The position numbers and the translations under genes are program-made. A stretch of DNA of 64,000 bases from Bullera alba. Taxonomy: Eukaryota > Basidiomycota > Tremellomycetes > Tremellales > Bulleraceae. The notes below the pieces were generated by a model. That model saw only the letters and a list, made by a program, of their open reading frames with translations. It had not been told where the DNA came from and made no database searches. Below are positions 11,427-23,907 of the stretch, one piece after another (the first letter of the stretch is position 1; each line of letters begins with the position of its first letter). The stretch is taken from assembly GCA_001600095.1 (NCBI GenBank), contig BCIX01000001.1:2753198-2817197 (forward strand), given 5' to 3'.

Positions 11427-12895
11427 ACGCACGCGGTGGTGGACTGGATACATTCTGGTTGGTTTGGGGATTATGACTTAATGAGTGACGATGCATTCTA
11501 TCTTTCGCGATTGGAGTTTTGGTTTAGTCGGCGCTCTGAGGTTCGGAGTTGTCTTACCTCCATGGGACGCCTCGTGGTCATTACTGGTTAGAGTGTCCGC
11601 TCAATCGCAGCTGGCATGGGTCGGACGGAACTGGGGTTGCGCGCGGGAGCGAGTCGACGATAGGACGGCTGGACACCAATTTTTAGTCGGGCGTCACGAC
11701 TCACGACGTAGTCACGGAACTCATTCGCTCATACAGTACCAGACATGGTCCTTCGCTGATACTCGTACTACCCGTGGCTACTTGTATGAGGCTTTAAGTG
11801 ACGAGCAGTCTCAGTTAGACCACATAAGAGCAGACCAAGATCAAGTGCGGCTGCGGACCACATCTGGCAGGATGCCGGTCAGACTCATTCCTATTGGTCG
11901 CCTTACATATATGCTCATGCGGATGTCACTGGATGCAGCAGCTTGGATCTCTTTGGATGCCCCTGCTCACATACATATGACTACATGTGATGCTCTTGAA
12001 TGGGGAGATCCGAAGATCTTTACGACTCCCAAACTGACTCAGCGCTCGCAGGCCCGACCTTTGGAGAATCGACGAATGGCCACTGGGTCTAGATATCTAG
12101 GACGGTATGTCCTGGCTCCTGATGGGACGAGATCTAACGAGATGCATACTTCACATCTGACCTGAGGCCGTCTGTGAGGTAAAGACTGGTAAAGAGATGC
12201 GACTCGCCGCAGCTATCCCTGACCATCCCTTGAGTTGTCACAAATTTGTACCATTCGCACAGTCGGGTTCGCTTATGCTTTCTTATGGTGCACATGCGAT
12301 TCGCACCTACCCCGATCCGCACGCGAGGATCGGCTTGCTCCTGATTCGCTCTTCACACTCGCACTCGAACATGTCATGTTTGCGAGTTGTTCCTCCGAAG
12401 TAAGGAGACATTCACGAGTCTTCGCTGCTAAAGTTCAGCGAGAGACAGTACTTGGGAGTCGACTGTCCGCATGTCATGGCAGCGGTGGCCAGCCTGGCGA
12501 TGCTGGCCAGAGGCAGCCAGAGGTCTGCAGCGCTGCCGGCGTGCCGCAGCTTGCCGAGATCCGCCGCTGCCAAATCAGCTATTTCAAATGGCGGTCGAGG
12601 GAGATCGCTGAAAACCGATCGGTGGTCCTCGCTTCTAAAGCAAAAGTGTTAAGGCTACTCCCAGTCGAACGCCCGTCCTGAAAGCCACATAAGATAGAAT
12701 AAGGTGCCACACGTCTCGGTGTTACCGGTCTGAGTTTGAGATGCGTTAACGCCGTAAAAATTGAGCGAACCGTTGGAGCTTCGCTAGCGACTACTTAGAA
12801 TCCCCTCCGACCCCGCACATTTTCCCTCTTCCTTCATCAGTCCGAGTATCCTATCTCGTCGAAAAAACTCACCTCTACTACACCTAAAACACAAG
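11427..12895. other. Intergenic region upstream of TEF1
   Basis: No gene is supported. A 226-codon plus-strand frame (11485-12165) has no recognisable domain, mixed codon use and no conserved start context, so I treat it as chance. The last few hundred bases (roughly 12,600-12,895) should be the strong TEF1 promoter and the first part of its leader, ending in the pyrimidine/adenine-rich stretch before 12,896. Confidence 0.5.
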
Positions 12896-13225
12896 GTGAG
12901 TAACTGCAACATCCTGCCGTGCTGTGGATGAAGACGCGCGGACAAGGAGACGCGTTGGCGATGTGTGAAGAGCTCTACGGGACGTTCGGTGGCATCTGCT
13001 TCACGACATGCTCGGCAGCGCGTTGGACTTGCTCTGTCATGGAGCGTCGGACCTTCGCCAGCAGTCTGTGGAGGAGTGCTGAAGGACGAACGTGCGGGCT
13101 CTGCGCTCGTCGCCAACGCGCTCTACGTGGTCGTTTCGCTTTGCTTCCTCGAATTCCTTTCACCTTTGACTGTTCCTTTCGAGCTCGCGTATGGCAGATC
13201 TTGAGCTGACCATGACCTCCTCTAG
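12896..13225 (+). promoter_or_regulatory. TEF1 5' UTR (leader) intron
   Basis: A canonical donor (ACAAG/GTGAGT at 12896) and an acceptor (CTGACCATGACCTCCTCTAG ending at 13225) bracket 330 bases just upstream of the TEF1 ATG at 13239. This is six times the typical intron length of the window. Leader introns are common in highly expressed translation genes and often raise expression, which is established for other EF-1alpha genes and inferred here. Confidence 0.72.
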
Positions 13226-13238
13226 CCTATAACTTACA

Positions 13239-15098
13239 ATGGGTAAAGTGAGTTGTCTAGCAGTCGCCCGCATCGCGTCGAGTGAAAATTTTCGCGATGT
13301 GTGGCAAAAGCTCTGAGCCGTTTCTGACTGCATTACCAACAGGAGAAGGGTCACGTCAACGTCGTCGTTATCGGCCACGTCGATTCCGGTAAATCCACCA
13401 CCACTGGTCACTTGATCTACAAGTGTGGTGGTATCGACAAGCGAACTATCGAGAAGTTCGAGAAGGAGGCCGCTGAGCTCGGTAAATGTGAGTAGCGATC
13501 GTCGAGTCGCCTGTGCATCGCTGACCAAAACAGCCTCGTTCAAGTACGCATGGGTTCTTGACAAACTGAAGGCCGAGCGAGAGCGAGGTATCACCATCGA
13601 CATTGCTCTTTGGAAGTTCGAGACCCCCAAGTACCAGGTCACCGTCATCGACGCCCCAGGTCACCGAGACTTCATCAAGAACATGATCACCGGTACCTCG
13701 CAGGCCGACTGCGCTATTCTCATCATTGCCACCGGTATCGGAGAGTTCGAGGCCGGTATCTCCAAGGATGGCCAGACCCGAGAGCACGCTCTTCTCGCCT
13801 TCACCCTTGGTGTCAGGCAGCTCATCGTTGCTTGCAACAAGATGGACACCTGCAAGTGGTCCGAGGACCGATTCAACGAGATCATCAAGGAGACCACCAA
13901 CTTCATCAAGAAGGTCGGTTACAACCCCAAGACCGTTCCATTCGTCCCAATCTCTGGTTGGCACGGAGACAACATGTTGGAGGAGTCCACCAACATGCCA
14001 TGGTACAAGGGATGGACCAAGGAGACCAAGGCCGGTGCTTCCAAGGGTAAGACCCTCCTCGAGGCCATCGACGCCATCGACCCACCCCAGCGACCCACCG
14101 ACAAGCCCCTCCGACTTCCCCTCCAGGATGTCTACAAGATCGGTGGTATCGGCACAGTGCCCGTCGGCCGAGTCGAGACCGGTGTCATCAAGGCCGGTAT
14201 GGTCGTCACCTTTGCCCCAACCAACGTCACCACTGAAGTCAAGTCGGTCGAGATGCACCACGAGCAGATCCCCGAGGGTCTTCCAGGAGACAACGTCGGT
14301 TTCAACGTCAAGAACGTGTCCATCAAGGACATCCGACGAGGAAACGTCTGCTCCGACTCCAAGAACGACCCAGCCAAGGAGGCCGCTTCGTTCAACGCCC
14401 AGGTCATCGTCCTCAACCACCCAGGTCAGATCGGTGCTGGTTACACCCCAGTTCTGGACTGTCACACCGCCCACATTGCTTGTAAATTCGCCGAGCTGAT
14501 CGAGAGTGAGTTGTGATTTTGGTCTTCCTCCACTTCATTCACCTTGTCTGAAAATTCGCCACCCACCTTCACCTTTTGACTCCGTCTGTGGCGGGTGGCC
14601 TTTGTGGCATCCTCCTTGACTCTTCTACCTCTTGTGATTGACGCTGACTTGGTCCACCTTCTAGAGATCGACCGACGTACGGGCAAAACAATGGAGGTGA
14701 TTTTTGGTCCCCTGTCATGTATAGAACCCCGCTGACCCACTTTAGGCCGCCCCCAAGTTCGTCAAATCCGGTGATGCCGCCATTGTCAAGCTCGTCTCGC
14801 AGAAGCCCCTCTGTGTCGAGTCTTACTCTGACTACCCACCACTCGGACGATTCGCCGTCCGAGACATGCGACAGACTGTTGCCGTCGGTGTCATCAAGTC
14901 TGTTGAGAAGACTGATGTGCGTTCTTTTCCTCCTTTCATTGCATCCGACACTGTTGATGTGATACCTGAGCTGACACGTTGTTCTCGTAGGGCAAGGGAG
15001 GCAAAACGTGAGTCTTAATTTCATCTCAATCTCGAAGTCTTCAGCTGACCCTTCCCTCCAGCACCAAGGCCGCCGAGAAGGCTACCAAGAAGAAGTAA
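13239..15098 (+). CDS. TEF1: Translation elongation factor EF-1alpha
   Basis: Seven exons (13239-13247, 13343-13487, 13534-14505, 14665-14696, 14746-14916, 14991-15007, 15062-15098) give 460 residues, the normal length. GTPase motifs are intact: GHVDSGKST (G1), DAPGHRDF (G3) and NKMD (G4). The tRNA-binding and C-terminal beta-barrel domains follow, ending in [17 protein letters not shown]. The protein delivers aminoacyl-tRNA to the ribosomal A site in the cytoplasm. Codon choice is strongly biased to C-ending codons and CGA/CGT arginine, unlike most neighbours, which fits very high expression. Coding exons of 9, 17, 32 and 37 bases are notable. The intron after the first coding exon interrupts codon 4. 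Confidence 0.99.
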
Positions 15099-15308
15099 AC
15101 GACGTTCGACTCTCGACTCGTTCCTTTCTCTTCATTGCATCGACTCTTCGCTTTGTCTCTATCCATCGTTTCGTAGACATGATGACTATGCACTGCATGA
15201 GTCTACAACAGGAGACTTCCGGCCACTGAGTCTTGTCATGACTGTACGCTTACTTTATACACAGAAGTTCCGAGCATACAACCATCTAGACCTCATCGAG
15301 ACACAGTC

Positions 15309-16460
15309 TTACTTAGCGGTCTTGCCTGACTTGCCTGCCTTCGCCAGCTTTAGCTGCTCTTTCCTCTTCTCGTAAGCACGCTTGTCGATGGCGGCTCTTT
15401 TGGCCTTGTAATCGGGATCGTGCTTTCGTCGTGCGTAATCCATTTTTTGATTCTGTCGCCTCAGCTCAACTTCTGCGGTCGGGGGACCCTTAGACTATCG
15501 GCTGGTCAGACTGAGTAGCACAGCCGGAGAAGAGAAACTCACCTTCGATCCCGATCCTTCTCCCTTTTGTTGACGGTAGGCTTGGAGTAGCTTCGTGTCT
15601 TCCTTGAATTGTTTGTTTTTGACCGGGTTGTGATGGTCGTTGTGTCGCTTTCGGCGAGTCTTGAGCGCCTCCTCCCTCTCCTCTTCGGTGATTCCGGCTT
15701 CGAAGCTAACGGTGAGGATGAAACCCTGGACCAGAGGCGAGACCGAGTTGGACCCGTAGTAGTCGTACGCCTCGTTCTTAGGCCAAAAGCTGAGTGCCGG
15801 GATGGGAGATCTTGCAGTGTGGTCATAAGCGGCGAATAGCCAATGTGTGAGTAGGGCTTCGATCAAGATAGAGTCCTGTCGGTGTCTGATGACCTCGTTC
15901 TCCGCCCATGGTTTTGGTCCAAGAGGACGGGTGAAAGCAGTCACAAAGTGTAAGTTGTACGAGTCCTTGGCTCTTCGGTAAATGGCGTTGAACGTGGAAT
16001 AATCACTGTGCACGTCAGCGTCGTAATTACCCCCTGGCGACGAGACGGGGACTTACTGCTTTTTGGCAGCCATCTTCCACTCGTGCGACTGTCTCCTGCC
16101 TTGTAGCCCACTCTTGTCCGTTACTTTCTTTCCTCCCAGCCCCGTCGCGCTTCCCACATAGAGATGGTTGTGTTTACCCTCGGTTTGGGCGATTAGTACT
16201 TTGAAGTAAACACCAAACATGTCATCTCGGTCATCCCATCCTAGCGTCACCAAGTCCTCTATGCTGGGTGGGTTGTCCCCGATCAGGAGAGGCTTGAGTG
16301 CCGGGTGGACTCCTTGCATGAATGCTTTCTTGAAGCGGTCCTCTGCCCCTTCGACCGCCAGCCATTTCTTCCACAATGGTTGGACGTTGATTCGACTCGT
16401 TACGTGGGCATACACGATCTCGAATCTCAACTCGAGAACTTGATGAGGAGAGGACGACAT
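15309..16460 (-). CDS. Putative GIY-YIG-like domain protein
   Basis: Three exons (16460-16057, 16005-15543, 15488-15309) give 348 residues. The middle (about residues 75-200) resembles a GIY-YIG nuclease core: GVYFKVLIAQTEGKHNHLYVG with the paired GVY and YVG strands, SATG, then GRRQSHEW with Arg and His, and a later Glu in ILIEALLTHWLF that could be the metal-binding residue. The C-terminal third is very basic and helical (RRQNQKMDYARRKHDPDYKA), a possible nucleic-acid-binding tail. I do not recognise a named orthologue. The family assignment rests on motif order only; the protein could be a catalytically degenerate relative. It is convergent with TEF1. Confidence 0.55.
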
Positions 16461-17122
16461 GTCAATTGGAGGAGGGTAAGGTAGTGAGTAGATCGGTTGT
16501 GGTTATGGGTCGAGGAAGGTAAGTGATTTGAGCTTTGACCCTCATCAGTATGGAATCGCGTCTGGGCTGGTGTATCGCTCACTGAGTTAGGTGGTAGGAA
16601 TGGCCAAGGATGGCAAGGTTGGAGGTAAGTTAGCAAGGCTCGCTGTGGGTCAAGTTTCAAAGGTAAGTGTATCCAGTGGTGAGGGGAAGGTGAAGAAGGA
16701 GGAAGAAGGGGAAGAAGACGCTACCATCCCCAGCTTATATCATCCCAGCCGAGTCGATCTGATGGGGATGGGTTAGGATGACTGGACCATGACCCGACGT
16801 CCTGAGGTCAGTGCGTGGGAAAGAACTGACCCCACCGCACGGAGCGTCGCGTCGGCCACGAGGAGGAGGAGGAGGATGACGAACCATGACGCGAGGAGGA
16901 GCCGCTGATCGGGGACGCGCGTCAGAGATGGTCATTGCGTCGAAAAACAACAAACAAGACGCGGACACGAGGCAGGAGGATGCCGTCGCGATCGTTCGGC
17001 TCGGCGCCGTCGGCGGAATCCGGAGTAAGCCGAAGAGGAGTTTCGTCTATGCATGCATGCATGATGCATGCACGAGTTCAATGCATCAGACCTTCTCTTC
17101 CAGCTCGAGTCACCCATCCTTC
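16461..17122. other. Divergent promoter region with ATGCAT-rich leader
   Basis: This 660-base stretch lies between two divergent genes. The NRDE2 frame stays open upstream to about 16886, but the predicted extension has no conservation features. The 17050-17095 part contains several overlapping ATGCATGC units. No other gene is visible. Confidence 0.5.
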
Positions 17123-20100
17123 ATGGCCACGCCGTCCTTCTCGTCCTTCCCCGACTGGGCCGCAGGACCGTCGAGCATCGACCAGAAGAAGGCGAAACGA
17201 GACCACAAGTCAGGTCGCGGAGACGAACATGACGAGGATAGAAAGAGGCGGAAGAGGGAGAGGTCGAGGAGTCGGGAGAGAGCTCGAATCTTTAGGGACA
17301 CAACGGACGGCGCTGTGGTCAAGTCGAAACGGTCGGAAGCCGAGACGGAACGAATGGACAGGCGACGTCACTATCGACGAGAGGCGGAGGCACTCGTCTC
17401 AGGAGGCGATAGCTCGAGCAGACCCCATCGTTCCCTCTCACCCAGACCCGTCAGACCAAGGGTGGACACAGACGTCAGACGAGGCAATGGCGACAACGAC
17501 TCACAGAGAGCCCTCCTCCCCACCAACCGCCCAAGACTGGACGTCAAGGATGCCTTCCGCGACACGACTGGAGATGTCTATGCAGCACGGTACGCTTCAT
17601 CCTCATCGCACGCAGCTTCACGCTATCACCGTGACGGCCGGAATTGGGTGCTTGGACTGAACACGGGACTCAACATTGTGTCCAGCAAGGATAGGACCGA
17701 GAAAGGCGTGGAGATTGCTCCAAGAGGAACTCGGTCCGCGCCTCGATATCACAATCGTCCATTGGAAGGAGCCAATGAGCACTTACAGAGGCTCCTGCTA
17801 AGGGCAGGTGGACAAGACAACGAGGACTTTCTCGACTGGGATTACATTCCGTTCGGACATCGACGTCGTCTGAAGGACGATGACCCAGAGATGCCCTCCT
17901 ATCGCAATATCGATAAAGATCCGGTCGATTCTGACGACGAGACGGAAGAGGCGGATGATGCCCTTGAAGGCGTGTCCACACTGGAGCAGGATGTGCGGAA
18001 AAAGACAGCTGAATACGACCGACACCTTCGCCTACACCCCGACGACATTGACGGGTGGATCGCATATTCTGTACTTCACCTCAGACTGTCACCCGAGTAC
18101 ACCGAAAAGAGCGTAGAGTCGGCATTGGATCCGGCCAGAATGCCACAGAGTCGATCCAGCGCCGAAGTGACAATATCGATTCTCGATCGAGCGCTGCAAG
18201 CTCACCCAGGAAATGCCATGTCGACAGCTCTGCACATTGCATACCTCCGAGCCGCGGAGGTATACTGGCCGGCCAAGGAGATGACCGCGAGGTGGAGAAA
18301 AGTGCTATACGAGCTCGAGAATGCCATCGGACGAGAACCTGGGACCAAGCTGGACGAGCGAATCATGGATGTTTGGCTGGGATGCATCGAGTGGAGGGAA
18401 GGACAGGGGTTTGGCAAGTCGGAAGGGGAGTCTGCAGGCGGCGTAGACGAGGTCATCGAGGTGTACATCGAGTGCCTGAAGGGGCTCGCTTCAGGGAGGT
18501 TACTCGGTGAGTTGATAGTCAGTTCAGACAAGGGTGTCTGATGGTACTGACGGAAATTTAGGTCACAGCAGAACCGCCACCGAGGAGAATCAGGTTTACC
18601 TGTTTCTGCGAGCGTGTCTCTTCATGAAACAAGCCGGTGAGCGGGACACAAAGTGAATGGCGAACAATGCTGACCTGGTCTGACAGGGTACGAAGAGCGT
18701 GCCACTGCGGCGTTCCAGGGTTTGATGGAGATGTGAGTGGTGACCAGCCTATACATGTGTTGATACTGACGTCTGCAGCACGTTCTTCAAGCCAGATCAC
18801 CTACGCCCAACGGTTCATTCCGATGCTGGCTGGTTTGACCGCGTGCTGTCGGAGTTCGAAGCGTTCTGGGACATGGAGACCCCTCGATTTGGAGATGCCG
18901 GAGCGCACGGCTGGCGAAATACCACCAGCGACGCTGTACCAAGTAGCTCACCTGCACCGGCGCTAGAGAAGACGTCCTCCGACCCTTTCGAGGGCTGGTT
19001 AGAGGCTGAACAGCACGCCACTCTGTACCACAGTCGGCCCGGAAGAGCTACCGACATCGAGATCGAAGACGAGGACGACCCGTACCACGTCGTGCTGTTC
19101 TCCGACATTCAACCTTTCCTGTTCGCCGTACGAGACCCAGACGTCCGACATCAGCTGGTATACGCCTATCTTACGTTCATGGACCTGCCATTTTCGCCCC
19201 CCGAGGTCCCGACAAGCTCCGCCTCTGCCTCCGATCCGCATCTTCGAACTGCGCTGGTCACCAACGACGGATGTCGATCCAGCTTCTGGCCGCCTAATCG
19301 AACCGCGAAGCGACTCTTGTGGCAGACTGTGGGCGGCGAGCCAATGGAGCCTGAAGCCCAGCGACCTCTGGTCAATCCGTTCCAGTGCCCAATAAAATGC
19401 TGGGTCTCGGAGCGGGATACATTGTTTGCGACAAGTACCCGGTGGTTCAGGGATCTAGATTCTCAGCAGGTCGCGAATCTAGACGTCACGAGCATCAGGT
19501 GGGTGACAAGCTTGGAGCTATAGCTGATTAGGAATAGAAATTCGTTCGACCTACTGCGGCCGCTGATTCCCGACCCAAACTTCACCCTAGCGTACATTGC
19601 ATTTGAAGCTGCAGTCGAGCCAAAGACGTGAGTCCAGCTCAGCCGTCTGATCGTGTTACTGACCTATGACTTAGAGCTATCAAGTCGGCGAAGAAGATAT
19701 TGGCCGAGGACCGCCACAACCTGGTGCTATGGGACGGATACGCCAGGCTGGAGAGACAAAGGGGTAAAGTCGCCGTGGCGAGAACGGTCTACGCTACGGC
19801 ATTGCGAGCTGCGATTGGCGAGAGGAGTCAGAAGAGCTCGGTGAGATCCGAAGACGAGTCGGAGCTGGTCGCAGGCTGGGCGGAGATGGAGTTCGAACAC
19901 GACGAGCCGAGAGCACTGGCTGTGTTGTTGATCGCCGCAGGAGTAGACCTCCAGAACCTCGGTGAGTGAAGTGATCGTCAACAGAATGCCGATCGCTAAC
20001 ACGTATTAGATGGCATCGCCGAACAAGCGGATAATTTCACCCGACCGCCTGCTATTTCCATTCTGAGATCGAGACAGGTGAGCGAGGCATCCAAGCACCC

Positions 20101-21064
20101 CTTGACTGCGCTGACGACCACAGCACTACGCTTCTCTGCAATACCCTATGAGCACGAGCGATCTGACGACTAGCACCCTGTTCCACTATCTAGTCGACGG
20201 GGTGGACGCAGCACGAAATATCATCATGGGTCAGCTCGGCAAATTACCGCCCCACAGCTTCTACGCGGAGCAAGCACATCAACTACTCTGCAAGATACTA
20301 TACATCCACACATCGAGACACGCGACACCAGCCTCGCTCGCGCGTGACGCCGTTGAATTGGCCATTCGATCGTTCCCTAACAACACCATGTTCATGTCAC
20401 TCTACCTCTGGGGCGAGATGGGTGGCAGAGTATATGGGCGAGTACAATCGCTCATATCGCAGCTGTCCACTTCGACGGATGCTGGAGTGGTGGGACATAT
20501 CTGGGCCGTATGGGCCGAAGCCTTCTCCGCACATAGGACTTTCTGGGATCAAGGTGGCGGCGGCGCAGAGAGAGTCAGGCAGGCTCTGGGCAGAGCTGTG
20601 ATATCGAAGTCGTGAGTCCAGCTCCACACTGCCGATGCGATGCTGATCAAGTGGCAGAGGGAAACATAGTGTGCTGCTGTGGAAGCTGTACATTGAGTTT
20701 GAGACTCATATGCGACGATTCAGCACGGCCAAGCAGCTCTGCTACCGGGCTGTAGCAGCCATCGGAGGTTCCAAAGGTGAGCTCCGCTGATTCGTAGGCC
20801 ATTGAGCGTCAACTAAAGGGTTTCCGTATAGACCTCTACTTGATGCCCTATACCGCCGCGCTCAGACCACACTTTTCGGCTCGAGAGCTTTGCGACTGGG
20901 CAGAGCTCATCACCGAGAGGGGCATCCGAATCCGCGTGCCATTCGAGAATCACTTTGAGACTCGACACGACGAATCGATTCTGAAGCTACCAGAGGATGA
21001 AGAACCAGTGGAAGATGAACTAGCGTTCTTGGGGGAGATTGACGGTGCAAAGCCTTATCAATGA
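17123..21064 (+). CDS. NRDE2: NRDE2 family protein (Nrl1-like)
   Basis: Ten exons (17123-18506, 18562-18636, 18687-18732, 18779-19498, 19532-19627, 19675-19961, 20010-20077, 20124-20611, 20658-20776, 20832-21064) give 1,171 residues. The N-terminus starts MATPSFSSFPDWA and is followed by a long Arg/Ser/Asp/Glu-rich region (KRRKRERSRSRERAR). The remainder is a chain of helical HAT/TPR-like repeats (for example TAEYDRHLRLHPDDIDGWIA and LVLWDGYARLERQRGKVA). This matches NRDE-2/Nrl1, nuclear proteins that work with the helicase Mtr4 and splicing factors in RNA surveillance, intron retention control and small-RNA-linked silencing. The start was chosen at 17123 because the PSFxSFP motif sits directly after it. 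Everything agrees with an intact gene. Confidence 0.87.
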
Positions 21065-21121
21065 GCATCTGCGCCTAGTTGTATTCGTACCATTTTACGA
21101 TCAATGCATGTTGACGACAGC

Positions 21122-22287
<1,166 letters not shown>

Positions 22288-22531
22288 TTCTGCAGGACTC
22301 GTGGGACCCAATGGTTGTAGCTGAACTGACTGCCTATCAACATTACACTCTACACCAATGTAAAAAGTACTGCTCTGACTCTCGCAGTGCACACTGCGCG
22401 CAATGCTCGAACTCTGAAACGCGTACTGACGGGATCAAATTGTTTACGGGTCGCATAGTGGGCAACCTATACCTACAGGTCGTACTTGGCTATAGATGCC
22501 TACTGTAACAGTACACAGACCCGGTCACTGA

Positions 22532-23581
22532 TCACCTCCTCAATGGTCTATCCCGATTGAAATGCTGCTTCGTTATCATGACATTGCTTGGCGCCTGAGC
22601 CTGGGATCCCTCAGACTGACGAGCCGGTCGTCGATCTTCCGTCGACAGCGGGCGTTTCAAGGCACTGCCGACAGGTGGTCGTGATGCTGTCGTCGATGGT
22701 CTCTCTGAAGGTTGTTCTACGGGCTGAGGCGTCGGTGGCGACGATTTGGCTTGCGCTATGCCCATCCAGTATCCTGCCCAATACTGAGCCGTCATGGCGT
22801 ATCCGTATGCTTCGTTGGCAGAGGTATGTTGAGCGTCGTGCGTGCCATAGCTGGGACCGGGGGTGGGAGTTTGGGGATGGGAAATGTGATGTTGATGTTG
22901 CTGCTGTGTCGTTTGGGAGAGGTTGAATGATTCGTCGTACACCTCCTCGTCTTCTTCCGGATCCTCCTCCTCCTCCTCTTCCTCTTCTTCGTGTGTGATG
23001 TTGAATGTCACCCTCGCAGGCGGAGACGGCGGAGCGTACGATGGAGAATTCTGCCTGTGATCCTGGGAGGGAGCTATCCGTGAAGGTCCGGCTGTTGGGG
23101 TATAAGGGTTTGTCGGATCTGATTGTTTTGTGTTTGACTTTTGATTCGAGTTCTTCTTTCCTCCGCCAGCACCATTGGTTTTCGACGTTCTGGCCTTTTT
23201 ACTTGGAGGTTCCTGCGCCTCCGACGCTAGCGCTACCTCTGCCGCTGCGAGCTGTGTCGAGTTGCCGGTGTACGAAGCCGAGTACCAAGCTGTGCCATGG
23301 TCGCTAGCGCCAGGTAGGGGTTGACCTTTGGCCAGAGCCGCTGTGGCTTTATCCAACCATGATCCTGGACCGGGGTGATGAACGTGAAACTCCTCCATCG
23401 CGGCATCGTACGCGTTGACCAACTCCCTATCGTCCCAAGCGCCACCAGCACCGTTCCCAAAGCTGAGCGAGATTGTTGGCAGTTCGGCGGGGCCCGTCGA
23501 TTCGCTGCCGCCAGAGTCTAGCGACATGTCTTCGTACTCGTCCCCCGGATGGGCTGCTTCTTGTTGCGCGGTGATAGACAT
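22532..23581 (-). CDS. SMN1: SMN-like protein (survival motor neuron homologue)
   Basis: A single open exon encodes 349 residues from the ATG at 23581. Near residue 49 is GGAWDDRELVNAYDAAMEEF, the Gemin2-binding motif of SMN. Near the C-terminus is GYAMTAQYWAGYWMGIAQA, the Tyr/Gly box that mediates SMN self-oligomerisation. Between them are low-complexity stretches, including a run of about ten Glu and a His/Gln-rich segment. There is no visible Tudor domain, as in fission yeast Smn1. The protein would help load Sm rings on spliceosomal snRNAs. The frame is open some 30 codons upstream without an ATG, so a spliced upstream exon is possible. It is divergent with the J-domain gene. Confidence 0.8.
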   Translation of the reverse strand: MSITAQQEAAHPGDEYEDMSLDSGGSESTGPAELPTISLSFGNGAGGAWDDRELVNAYDAAMEEFHVHHPGPGSWLDKATAALAKGQPLPGASDHGTAWYSASYTGNSTQLAAAEVALASEAQEPPSKKARTSKTNGAGGGKKNSNQKSNTKQSDPTNPYTPTAGPSRIAPSQDHRQNSPSYAPPSPPARVTFNITHEEEEEEEEEDPEEDEEVYDESFNLSQTTQQQHQHHISHPQTPTPGPSYGTHDAQHTSANEAYGYAMTAQYWAGYWMGIAQAKSSPPTPQPVEQPSERPSTTASRPPVGSALKRPLSTEDRRPARQSEGSQAQAPSNVMITKQHFNRDRPLRR

Positions 23582-23907
23582 AGGAGAGTAGGATGGTGGA
23601 CTTCCCGTAGATGGCTCTGGCTTGAGTGCGAGTCGAGATATCGGGGACACAGCCGCATACAGCTCAGATCAAGCCGAAATACAGATGCTGAAATCGTTCT
23701 GTGATTCTGTCTCAACGGAATACGGATCTGTTGGGCGGTGGTTCCTGGATTTTGCTTCCGTCAACCTACATTTGCCACCCAAGTACGTCATGAAACGTTC
23801 CAGTCCAAGGTGAAGCTCTCTTTGCCAGCGACACGTTAGCTGTTCAACGTCAATCGCAAGTGCTATACTTCTCGAACAATTTCATCGCCCACAACAGCAC
23901 AGACAGC
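23582..23907. other. Divergent promoter of SMN and the J-domain gene
   Basis: This 326-base region separates two divergently read genes. Its left end may still be SMN coding sequence if an upstream start exon exists. No other feature is seen. Confidence 0.45.

Noticed and set aside
11485..12165. 226-codon plus-strand open frame between PXR1 and TEF1
   Set aside because: No domain, no coding-like codon pattern and no splice structure like the other genes; it overlaps the probable PXR1 3' region and TEF1 promoter.
13446..14474. 342-codon minus-strand open frame
   Set aside because: It lies antisense to TEF1; the strong codon bias of TEF1 removes stop codons from the opposite strand. The product has no domain.
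16886..17122. Upstream extension of the NRDE2 reading frame
   Set aside because: The frame is open but low in conservation features, and the family N-terminus (PSFxSFP) begins right after the ATG at 17123.
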